Part shown: positions 55,341-64,000 of the stretch, piece by piece
How the letters are laid out: the number at the start of each line of letters is the position of its first letter
Position numbering within the stretch: position 1 is the first letter of the stretch
NCBI GenBank assembly: GCA_039881145.1
Contig: JAYKKI010000095.1
Location: 2,992,001 to 3,056,000 of the forward strand
Source of the DNA: Druceiella hillmani
Lineage: Eukaryota; Arthropoda; Insecta; Lepidoptera; Hepialidae
Direction: 5' to 3'
Length of the DNA stretch: 64,000 nucleotides
Made by a program: the position numbers and the translations under genes
Notes under the pieces: generated by a model
What the model was told of the DNA's origin: nothing
Databases searched by the model: none
Seen by the model: the letters and a program-made list of their open reading frames with translations, nothing else

Positions 55341-55734
55341 GGTGTGGTTGAATCACACATTTTTATTATATATTAACAGTGTTTAAGTATATAAATAAAT
55401 AAATTGTTTTTAAAACTGCGTTTTTTTATTCTGAGGAGAGCTACTAGATAGTATATTTATTATCTAGTATATTTACTAGATAGTAGTAAATTTTTTTTAA
55501 AATAATTAACATATTTGCTCGCGGTAAACATTTCAAGTGCAATTTCATGCTTCAAAGAATTTATTAAATTAAGAAACTACATCTTTATTTACTGTCAGTA
55601 CTTATATCTAGTTTAGCTTAGAAGACTTTGGAACTTTATTTTACAAATTATGTAAAATGATAGGAAGGAAAATTGCACATACTACAACAATTTTGTCACG
55701 TTATTAATATAAAAACGTTGGTTTGAAAAATGAA
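55341..55734. other. AT-rich spacer
   Basis: CTACTAGATA and TATCTAGTAT at about 55441-55470 form a small inverted repeat. Nothing else is supported. Confidence 0.4.
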
Positions 55735-56215
55735 AAAAAACGAAACCCTCGTCCGATCACTTGGTTGTCCGTCCGACCGTCCGTCTGTCTGTCAAAGTTC
55801 TTTTCCTCAAAAACAGATTAAGTTACCAGTTGTCTTTAATCGTATATTGCTATGAAAATTAAGTTTTTTGGTTCACGTAAAAAAGATATGACCTTTTAAT
55901 ACGAAATTTTCGCTTTATTTTCTCCATAGCATAGGGTACTTCCGGTCAACCTAAAAATCTTCAAAGTTGGCATAATGGGAGATCTTATAGCGCAAGGGAA
56001 AAATCTAAAAATCATTGATTTCTGATTATATATGGAATTGTAATTTTTTAAAAATGGACGTCTGTAAAAGATACAGCAGGTAATATATTTACGTCCTAAA
56101 TTTTGTTAATAGTTTAATAGAAAAGCTATGTACCATACGATGTTTATAAATATATAAATGTGTCCGGAACCCTCGTAGTGCGAGTTCTACTCGTAATTGA
56201 CTGGTTTTTAAAAAT
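55735..56215 (+). repeat. Complete-looking dispersed repeat of about 480 bp
   Basis: The head AACGAAACCCTCGTCCGATC with GTCCGTCCGACCGTCCGTCT and the tail GTCCGGAACCCTCGTAGTGC with ACTCGTAATTGACTGGTTTT are the two ends of a repeat type abundant in Lepidoptera. The tail also occurs near 45069. No frame of note, so probably a SINE or non-autonomous element. Confidence 0.6.
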
Positions 56216-57354
56216 AAATTTTGCAATATATTTATATAAATAAATTTATTTTAATTTCAATTTTGCACTGAAACTATATAATATTATAGTTCAATATAAT
56301 AAAATAGACATACCTACTTCTATAATTTACTGTCGTCACTATAGAAATTACAATATGATAAACGATCATATTAAATCGTCAACAAGTAATTAATATACAG
56401 CAAAACAATTGTGTATTTCTATAATATCAAAAGTTTAAAAATTATTCAATCGAAAAGTGGATTTTCCGAATGTCGACCAAAGTGAAAACCCGGACTGATT
56501 TTATCTTACTTATACAAGGATTTTTTATTAGCATTTTCATTTGGAATATTATTACAATTTTACATGGAAAATTCAGACGTCTTTAGTGAGTAAAACTGTC
56601 ATACAAATATTTGTTTAATTACATCGTTGTTAAATATATAGATATAATATTACAATTTAAATTCCTACATTTGTTTGATACTGGTACACCTTCTGGCCGT
56701 CAAGTCGTAATATTTGGTAGAAACGACTGGGGTTAACGTATTGATCCATAACCGGTCTTTACTCTTTCGAACCGTGAACTGTCTTGTTAGTAAGAGATTC
56801 ATTTTTAAGGGTTGGTGTACTCATCATATTCATATGGTTAAAAAGGCTGTCATGAAATTAATTAATTTGGGACATATGTGTTTTAGAAGTTTGCGGTTAG
56901 TAAGTGAGATGCCGTGAAAGCTCTCTTAAAATTCGTTAGAAAACTTTTAAAACTTTTTATATTTTTTTTAAAATAACGATTAAAATATAATAAAAATTGT
57001 TAATGAACAAATTTAGTTCGCCTTTGAAATTGTGAAACGTGAATAAACGAAACGTGTTTATTATCTCAATGGTACTAATATTAACTGACAATTGCATTTA
57101 TAATACACAATTATTTTTATTTATCTTTGAAGCTTAAAATAAAAGTGGAAAGAAAGAAAGAAAAAGAACAAGATTAGAAAGGATGAATTTGAATTTTCGA
57201 TCGGTACATACCTAATTTCGTAAATAACGTGTCAAAAAAAAGCAAACCAAAAAATATTTTTATATTAAGTAAAATCGGCTGATTTCCTTATACTTTATTT
57301 TTTAATATATCGTCACTAGTATAAACTTTGTAGTCCAATAAATATTTAATAATA
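56216..57354. other. AT-rich spacer
   Basis: The 67-codon frame at 56714-56917 has no motif. No arrays or ends are recognised. Confidence 0.4.
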
Positions 57355-57905
57355 CCTAATGTTATCAAGTGGAGGAATATATATTATCTCATTGGAATTT
57401 CTCAAACGCTGAATTTTAGAATTAACGTTATGCGTTTTTCCACAACTCGTGTGTAGGTTTCCAAAAAGTTTGCTTTTTGTCATTTTAGATTCAATAGTTT
57501 TATTAGTAACGCGTAGGCGTGTGTGTGGGTTGGGAGGGGGGGGGGGGGTTGAATGATTTTGTACTTGTTTTTAGTATATCTCTCAATTACAACCTAAAAT
57601 TGAAAAACAAATTTTGAAATCATTATAACTAGGCGTTGCAAGAGTTTCCCCACAGAGCACATGTAATTTAAAGAAAATTTTCTTATTTAATTTACCCTTA
57701 TAATATTTCCACATAAATATTTTTGATTCTTAAGGTATTGATATTGAAGTATATGCGGGTTAATACGCTTTATTACCGTACCGTGTTTCAAGTTTCTCTA
57801 TCAAGCGGTTTTCGAGAAAGATAACTGTGACCGACGGACAGAGAGACAGGTGAGTGATCTATAGGGGCCCATTTTTCTTTTTAAGTATGAAACGTACGAA
57901 TATTT
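57355..57905 (+). repeat. Dispersed repeat family X, copy at 57 kb
   Basis: Shares TCTCAAACGCTGAATTTTAG, a G tract (GGGTTGGGA plus a 13-G run, 57528-57548), TACGCTTTATTACCGTACCG, AAGTTTCTCTATCAAGCGGT and a GACGGACAGAGAGACAGG segment with the copies at 28 and 41 kb. Confidence 0.65.
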
Positions 57906-59264
57906 GAAAAACCTCAAGGTGAAAAGCTTGATATCCTTGACATCCTGTTGTCTGTTTAAAAGCAAATCGTGTCACGATTGGAGAATATTGCTAAGCAGGC
58001 ATAGATATATCAGAATTTGATTCAAGAATGGTCCGTAAATCTCTGTTCGCAAGTATAAAACGATACAACAAAACGATTAACAAAAAAAAGGTAAAACCGA
58101 GTATAAAGGATTAACAAAAAAGGATACAAACATTTATAAAGTAAATTTGTGGTTTTTTTCGCCATAAAAATGATGTTTGAATCGGCCCTATCTAAGTGAA
58201 TGGAAAGTATAATCAAGTGTTTAGTCTCCGTTGGCTCATTTGTTTTTTAAGAAAAATCTTTGCACTTTTTTTTTATAGATATAATGTTCGTCGATTTTTT
58301 ATGAAAAAGGCGGGAAACATGAAGTGTAGAAGAAACTTTTATCATTTTACTTTTTCTTTCTTCTCTTTTTTTTAGACATCTATTTTAACAAACTACTAGA
58401 AGACGCGTGTCTGGAACCAATGGAACCGTTTAAAAACGTATCTGCTGGGTTTCATTTTTATGAGTCTTATGAGTTTAGGGAAACTTTCAATATAATCTGA
58501 ATATGGAAAATTAATCCTCTAGATTTGAAGCCTATCAAATTTAGTAGATATATCAATATACCCATTTAATTTTTCCTCTAAATAGGACATTTCTATTTGA
58601 TCAACGAAATCTCACACATAAAGTGACGCAGATGCGTCGATGATAATTAGGTATATAAATATTTTTTTAGAGACAACAATCTTTGAAATCAAATTTTATT
58701 GCGAGAATGCGTACATCATGTTTAGGTATTTGATTTTTCTTCTACATAACAAAAATTCACTTAATAAACGAAGTTTGCGGTATAAAACCGCGTAAGCAAA
58801 TATTTGTTAGGTACAATCGTCTTTGAAATTAATTTTCTTATAATAATTCATACTTCTTACTAAAATGTTTAATATAAACGAAGTAAAAAGTAACGGAACC
58901 TTAATTTAGTAGTAGAAATCGTTTTACAATAGAGAAAGAGACGAGGTAGGAACACCAAGTTAGTTAATATAGATTCAAAGATTAATGTAAATAAAAAAAA
59001 CGAGATATTTAGTATTATTATATTTTTGAATTTATTATATTTTTGAAAATAACTTACAGTTAAATATCACGCACTCAAAATTTTTCTAATATCATTAAGG
59101 TGCAGAAAACTTTCACACCCTCATTGTTTCTGTTTGTAAAAACTTTTAAAATCTTTTTTCAGCCATGTTATCATCGGCATAGCTCGTTCTTTTTAAAATA
59201 TTTTACTACTTTAAACAGTTTAGTTTTACTTATATTTATAGAAGTCATTAAAAATTGAAATGTT
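57906..59264. other. AT-rich spacer
   Basis: CAATCTTTGAAATCAA (58679) and CAATCGTCTTTGAAATTAA (58816) hint at an old 138-bp duplication. No gene is seen; frames of about 60 codons lack motifs. Confidence 0.35.
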
Positions 59265-59935
59265 GTTAGTGCCATCTTGTATGAAGCAGCGTTATTAAAT
59301 ATTCGAATTTGTATTGTATTTCCAAAAACGAAACAAAGTACTCGTACAATAGTTTTAAAGTATTATATAAAAATATAAATAAAAAATAAATATTATTATA
59401 TTTTTACAGTACTTTGAAGTAGAATAATTGTACTGTGAAAATTATTATTCATTAAAAAGTGGTTTTAATTATTTCTAGTAGATGGCGCCAGCATTAGTAA
59501 AAAATAGCGTTTGGATAATATAAACAAAAGGAATCTAGTTCACAATCTTTTTTAATTTTACAACATATAAAAATACATATACTTAATAAAAACAAACTAA
59601 CAATACAGTAAATAAAACGTAAAAAATAACGCAAAATAATGAAGTTTAGCAGAAAAAATGTTTTATTCGTTTAAATAGTTTTGTTTTGCTCTTATTCACA
59701 CCGGAAAGTTTGTTAGTAATGAAAGTGTTATTCAATATTATAACATAAATTTACATAATTGTTATTTAATATTATAACAAATTATTTACATAATTGTATT
59801 AAAAGTGCATAAAATTTTAGACCCAATAAAATGAAATACATTTTTAGAAAATAATTCTACTTGCACGCCATCTGTGAGTCAATTGCTCACTTAGCTAGTA
59901 TTAGTAAATAATAATTGAAGATGGCGCTAAGTGTA
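59265..59935. promoter_or_regulatory. Cluster of four CTCF-like motifs
   Basis: GTGCCATCTTG (about 59271, minus), GTAGATGGCGCCAGC (about 59480, plus), CACGCCATCTGTG (about 59866, minus) and GAAGATGGCGCTAAG (about 59919, plus) all contain an AGATGGCRC-type core, in alternating orientation within 670 bp of AT-rich DNA. The surroundings of the sites are not copies of each other. Confidence 0.35.
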
Positions 59936-60434
59936 TCGTTTTATGCGAAGTTTTAAGTTGTACATACACTCTTTGATATTAAAATGTTTTATAGAGTTCA
60001 TTCATGTCCATTTACCACTTACTGAAATTTAAAGAAAACGTAAATTTATATTCATATGCCAGATAATATTCTGCATTAGGTTTATGTCGAAAAATACGAG
60101 CCAAGTTTTATTATATTTTGGCTGGAAAGAATCCAATACAAATAAAATTTGCTATGAAATGATCAAATGGATTTTTAGTTTATATAAAAAAATGCTAAAT
60201 AAAGTGAAGTTGAAAATGTTATGATACCTGTTAAGAACGAGTATGTTCTCACTGCACACTTAGACACAAAAATATAAAAGAAATACATTGTATTTCTACT
60301 AAGACTAAATATTTTTTTAACTATGTAATTATATTGCTTAGCGTATCTTTCCTAGGCGTAAAAACATAGTAGATTTCTCAAAAACTATGATGTTTCGAAA
60401 CATTGCTAGATTTTTTCAGTAAATTTTCGGTAAA
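59936..60434. other. AT-rich spacer, family X head fragment
   Basis: TCTCAAAAACTATGATGTTT at 60377 is the head of family X, truncated directly before the LINE fragment. Otherwise nothing is recognised. Confidence 0.4.
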
Positions 60435-61020
60435 TTGTTGATGGAATGTGTTGTTGTGGATAATTTCAGCAATATGTCTAGAATTATCAAAGATACAATT
60501 ATGATAAAGCTTTATTTCACAGCAGCTAACCGATGTTTTTTCGATCTTATAAAGTACTTGAAGTCTAGTAGAAAAACAAAGATTCCGATTTATAAAAGCT
60601 TAATTAGACTCATTCTTACCTACCCTAGTGAGGCATGGACAGTCACAGAAAAAGTTAAACATACCATTTCTGTTTCTGAAAGAAAGAGTTTAAGAAGTAT
60701 TTTTGGTGGTCTAAAAGGTAACAATATCTGTAGAAGAAGTTTGACCCTGAACTTTACAATTCAGATAATAAAATGGGCAGAGCACTTAAGCAGAATGGAC
60801 GAGAGTCGGGCAACAAAAAGATCTTCTCAGCTAGGCTATTGGGCTCCTGAAAAAGAGGAAGACCTAACTCAGACTGCTCGACTGCCTGGAAAAAGACTTT
60901 AGAATCCTAAGTGTAACGAATCGGATGTCTCTGGCCAAGAACAGGAGAGCTCGGGGTTTGATTCTGCGGAAGGCAGGGCCCATCCGGGGCTGTCAAGCGA
61001 TTGAAGAAGAAGACAATTAT
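60435..61020 (+). pseudogene. LINE reverse-transcriptase C-terminal fragment (RTE-like)
   Basis: The frame 60435-60902 reads AANRCFFDLIKYLKSSRKTK, IPIYKSLIRLILTYPSEAWT, SVSERKSLRSIFGGLKG and IIKWAEHLSRMDESRATKR. This is the thumb and post-RT region of RTE-like insect LINEs (YxxLIxPxLTYxSEAWT, ERKxLRxIFG, WxGHxxRM). The end appears in another frame as AEGRAHPGLSSD near 60990, so a frameshift is present. No endonuclease or RT catalytic YxDD region is in the window: a 5'-truncated copy. Confidence 0.8.
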
Positions 61021-61145
61021 GAAAAACTGTTTTGGACTTCTTACGACTCGCGTTTTGAGTTAATATCTCACATGATATATGCAATTATAATAGAAGACAA
61101 AATCGACAATTTCACTTTGCCTATTCTTAATATTAAAATTTGGTA

Positions 61146-61348
61146 TTGAATATATTTGGCGTTAATTTTGTATAAATTCATTATTCACAATAAAATGAAA
61201 CTACGTGACGTAGTACTATTTCTACTTGCTTTAAGTTCTTTACCACAACCACGACTACGGATATTAGCAAAGATTGCTAAAAAAAGATTAGAAAAGCTTA
61301 GAACAAAAGTAGAAATAATACTACATCACGTAGTTTCATTTAATTGTG
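61146..61348 (+). mobile_element. Palindromic element, copy F (hammerhead lost)
   Basis: Starts TTGAATATATTTGGCGTTAA (61146) and ends TTTCATTTAATTGTG (61348). Flanks ATTAAAATTTGGTA (61132-61145) and ATTAAAATTTGTTA (61349-61362) match at 13 of 14 positions. Both arms have lost the ribozyme core; only the outer arms and a short loop remain. Confidence 0.85.
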
Positions 61349-61369
61349 ATTAAAATTTGTTATAAATAT

Positions 61370-61530
61370 TTTCAAGGGTTACTATTGATATGTGAGCTCA
61401 ATTAGTATTCCAAGTTTCTATACCAAGTAGTTTTTTTTAGAAAAAACATTTGTGGTAGACAGACAGACGGACGGACGAGCATGTTATGGGTCTTTCATTT
61501 TTCCCCTTTTGTTTTATGAAACTCTAAAAA
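61370..61530 (+). repeat. Family X 3' fragment
   Basis: AAGTTTCTATACCAAGTAGT, GACAGACAGACGGACGGACG and TTTTATGAAACTCTAAAAA match the 3' part of the other family X copies. Confidence 0.6.
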
Positions 61531-61572
61531 GTTTGTAGTTTAGGTAGACATGAACAGAGTTTAATGACAATA

Positions 61573-61585
61573 ATTATATACATAC

Positions 61586-61643
<58 letters not shown>
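61573..61643. repeat. (ATAC)n(AT)n microsatellite
   Basis: Several ATAC units are followed by a long AT run. Confidence 0.98.
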
Positions 61644-61646
<3 letters not shown>

Positions 61647-61699
61647 CGTTAAAATACAATTTAAATGTTGAATTTTTTTCAGAAAATTAAAATATCATA

Positions 61700-61815
61700 T
61701 TTTGTCGTACAAACGATACGTGCGCACATTGTTCAGCGCCGCTCGGGTAAATAACCCGCGAACAGCTGCGAAGACATCGCCACTGCGGGTAAACACCTCC
61801 TCACTCCGAGCAAAT
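61700..61815. promoter_or_regulatory. Short GC-rich island
   Basis: CAGCGCCGCTCGGGTAAATA, ACCCGCGAACAGCTGCG and GCCACTGCGGGTAAACACC, with an inverted GGGTAAATAACCC-type motif. Unique; function unknown. Confidence 0.22.
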
Positions 61816-61964
61816 ATTGGGTGTTTTAAAAAGTGTTATGTGTAATATTTTTTTGCATTCAATTAGAAAAAGGGCATGTATTTCGTTTTATTTCAATGAC
61901 AATTTACTGCTTTATAGCCAACGAATAGCGTCTTCCTTTGTCCGACATATATTTCCAGACACTG

Positions 61965-61966
<2 letters not shown>

Positions 61967-62045
<79 letters not shown>
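61967..62045. repeat. (CA)n(TA)n microsatellite
   Basis: About 22 CA units are followed by about 17 TA units. An 87-codon frame that runs into it is an artefact. Confidence 0.98.
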
Positions 62046-62049
<4 letters not shown>

Positions 62050-62409
62050 TTATATCGAAAAAGAACTTAGTATTTCATGATAATATTTACAATTAAAAAA
62101 GATAATTATAGTCCTAAATATTTTATTCAGTATTTAACTTATGTTAATTGTACACAAAATACAAAGACTATCAATTAAACTATCTTGTGTGCTTGTATGT
62201 ATGTATATTGCAACATTAACGATATCATCTTTATCTCATTCATGACACGAAGCTTCGTCTCTGTTTTATTTCCCCAATTTGCTTTATTTCTAATTTAATA
62301 ATCGTATTTTTAGTCTTCATAAAATATCTTACTTATGCAAATGGCCCTTATTTAATCTTGCTAATTATGCAGAGAGAAAAACAACTCATTTCTAAATATG
62401 TGAGATTTG
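62046..62409. other. AT-rich spacer
   Basis: No supported feature. Confidence 0.4.
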
Positions 62410-62600
62410 ATTCTATAATATATCAAGCACTTCGACTATATTCGACGCACTTCGAGTATATCACGCACTTCGACTGTCTAAATTTCATACGAACTTATTA
62501 ACAAATCACATTTAAACGCCATTGTACTAACATGTAATATGTATATTATTAATAAATCACATTTAAACGCCATTGTACTAACATATAACACGGTAACATG
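62410..62600. repeat. Small tandem repeats
   Basis: GCACTTCGA occurs three times at about 20-bp steps (62428-62475). AAATCACATTTAAACGCCAT with TGTACTAACAT occurs at 62504 and 62554 (50 bp apart). Confidence 0.85.
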
Positions 62601-62889
62601 TATAGTAAACGGGAATATGAATATTTGTTGTTGAAAAGCGGTTTAACCATTGTAATTATTTGTTCGTTGACTGTTACACAATTGGGTTTACTGATCGGTC
62701 GATATATTAAATGGAAGTCCCAAGGGGTTGATGTCGGCCGTTGAATCTTAAACAGAAGACATTTTCTATAACGATTTCGAAAGCTCACATCAATGAATAA
62801 CAAAATTTAACCCTATCCAACAATTCTACTGTCTTTATTTGATTACTCAAATATGTATTGCATATATGTATAAGTGAATATCTCCTATG
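62601..62889. other. Spacer
   Basis: Crossed by an 84-codon minus-strand frame (62803-62549) with no motif. No supported feature. Confidence 0.35.
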
Positions 62890-63068
62890 TACAGCGGGCA
62901 GAAGATTTCCTACGACTGAAGATTTCAGATGTATAGCGGACTGAAAATTTCCTGTGACTGAAGATTTTTGATGTATTGCGGACTGAAGATCTCCTATGAC
63001 TGAAGATCTCCCATGTATTGCGGACTGAAGAGTTTGTATGACTGAAGATCTCCTATGTATTGCGGATA
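62890..63068. repeat. 42-bp tandem repeat, 4 copies
   Basis: The GCGGACTGAAGA position recurs at 62893, 62935, 62977, 63019 and 63061 (42 bp). Each unit contains GACTGAAGAT twice in variant form, so it arose from a shorter repeat. Confidence 0.93.
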
Positions 63069-63309
63069 TAACTTAGAATATACGAGTATTAAATCATTTT
63101 CAAAATTTGTGTGCAACGTTATGTATTTTCGGAAAATCTGACATTATATTTTTGAGTACAGGTTGTAGTTTAATTTGGTAAAAACGAAAATTTGTATATT
63201 TAGAAATAACAAATAATCGAACAAATTTGCCAGTAATAGATTCAATTTTATTTATTTATTTACTTTTTTTAATAATAAACGTCTCTCTTATATACAAATA
63301 GTGGGTCAT

Positions 63310-63495
63310 TTGTTTAAGTTTGTTAACTTTTCGTTAATTTACAAAGTTTTTAAACTTTTCGTTAATTTATAAACTTTTTTAACTTTTCGTTAATTTATAA
63401 ACTTTTTAACTTTTCGTTAATTTAAAAAGTTTTTTAACTTTTCGTTAATTTACAAAGTTTTTTAACTTTTCGTTAATTTACAAAGTTTTTTAATA
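63310..63495. repeat. 28-bp tandem repeat, 6 copies
   Basis: ACTTTTCGTTAATTTA recurs at 63326, 63354, 63382, 63409, 63437 and 63465. Confidence 0.96.
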
Positions 63496-64000
63496 ATTAC
63501 ATATGTACAATACTTAATGAAGCTACTTTTTAGTTTCATATTTTATCAGAACCTATAGCTTTATCAGACAAAAATTAATACATCGAATTTACATACTGAA
63601 TTATTATTGATACATCATTATTTTTAACTTATCGATTAATTACAAAACTTATTTTAAGATACAACAATGATCAGAATTTAAAATATGTTGGAATAATTTA
63701 ATTAATTACGGTACATATAAAGCAACAAGTCACAAAATGTGTAAGTCATATAGGTAAAAAAAGCGAACGGACCGTAGTCAATATGAAATATAGCTGTTAA
63801 ATGCTCAAAAACTTCACAGCTGTATTTACACGAATAATGTGCTATTACACTGACGTCTCGGAGACAACTTTACAAGTCGCGATGAAAGTATAACACCGAG
63901 CGGTTGACGACATTTTCCAGTTGTTCAATTAATATTTATTCTTGTTTATCTTAATATTTATTTATTTATTTATTTGTAAACGTCAGTGTACATAATTACT
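63496..64000. other. AT-rich end of window
   Basis: A slightly higher-GC stretch lies at about 63845-63915 (ACTGACGTCTCGGAGACAAC). (TTTA)n near 63957-63975 is a short microsatellite. No gene is seen. Confidence 0.4.

Noticed and set aside
61817..62080. 87-codon frame ending in His/Thr and Ile/Tyr runs
   Set aside because: It runs into the CA/TA microsatellite and the remainder has no motif.

Overview
This is a strongly AT-rich animal nuclear sequence. It is most likely from an insect and probably a lepidopteran. The clues are dispersed repeats ending in forms such as CTCGTACTTGGCTGGTTT and AACCTCCTCCTTTCTTAAAG, sequences of the kind GGTTCCGT...CCGTCTGTCTGTC that are very common in moth and butterfly genomes, RTE-like LINE fragments, and hAT and THAP fossils. 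There are no bacterial-style operons, no rRNA and no tRNA that I can recognise. I found no intact cellular protein-coding gene, so the window looks like a large intergenic or intronic region.

Layout. 0-3.2 kb is a composite satellite block with 119, 54, 32 and 202 bp units side by side. 4.3-6.8 kb is a decayed hAT transposon. 6.8-9.8 kb holds short tandem repeats, the first hammerhead-bearing palindromic element and dispersed repeats. 10.1-12.6 kb is a second decayed hAT on the minus strand, with a palindromic element nested in it. 13.2 kb carries a broken THAP-domain exon. 13.3-25 kb is AT-rich DNA with a few GC-rich islands and tandem duplications. 25.8-33.3 kb has 137, 118, 174, 129 and 45 bp tandem arrays and LINE-like 3' ends. 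34.6-42.6 kb has 166, 65 and 47 bp arrays. 43.6-44.2 kb is a 99 bp array whose units contain a covarying hairpin. 45.28 kb has a TATA-initiator core promoter with no ORF behind it. 46.6 kb is a LINE fragment. 47.3-49.9 kb is a run of 31, 138 and 27 bp arrays. 50.5 kb is a palindrome with hammerhead motifs on both strands. 51-57.9 kb mixes GC-rich islands, inverted repeats and dispersed repeats. 59.3-59.9 kb has a cluster of CTCF-like motifs. 60.4-61.0 kb is a LINE reverse-transcriptase remnant. 61.1 kb onward has a last palindromic element, microsatellites and small tandem arrays.

The most interesting signal is a six-copy family of short palindromic elements (A-F, near 8.0, 12.2, 22.5, 45.5, 50.5 and 61.1 kb). 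Five of the six contain the conserved core of a type I hammerhead ribozyme: CTGAAGA, a stem, GAAA, a two-to-three-pair stem III, then GTC, closed by a CCAC/GTGG stem I. Four copies have target-site duplications of different lengths (9-15 bp), which suggests retrotransposition. Hammerhead ribozymes are known from Penelope-like retroelements, so these look like non-autonomous fold-back relatives of that group.

Most open reading frames of 60-150 codons in the window are translations of satellites or chance frames. The few that carry real homology belong to transposons (two hAT, two LINE) or to the THAP fossil.
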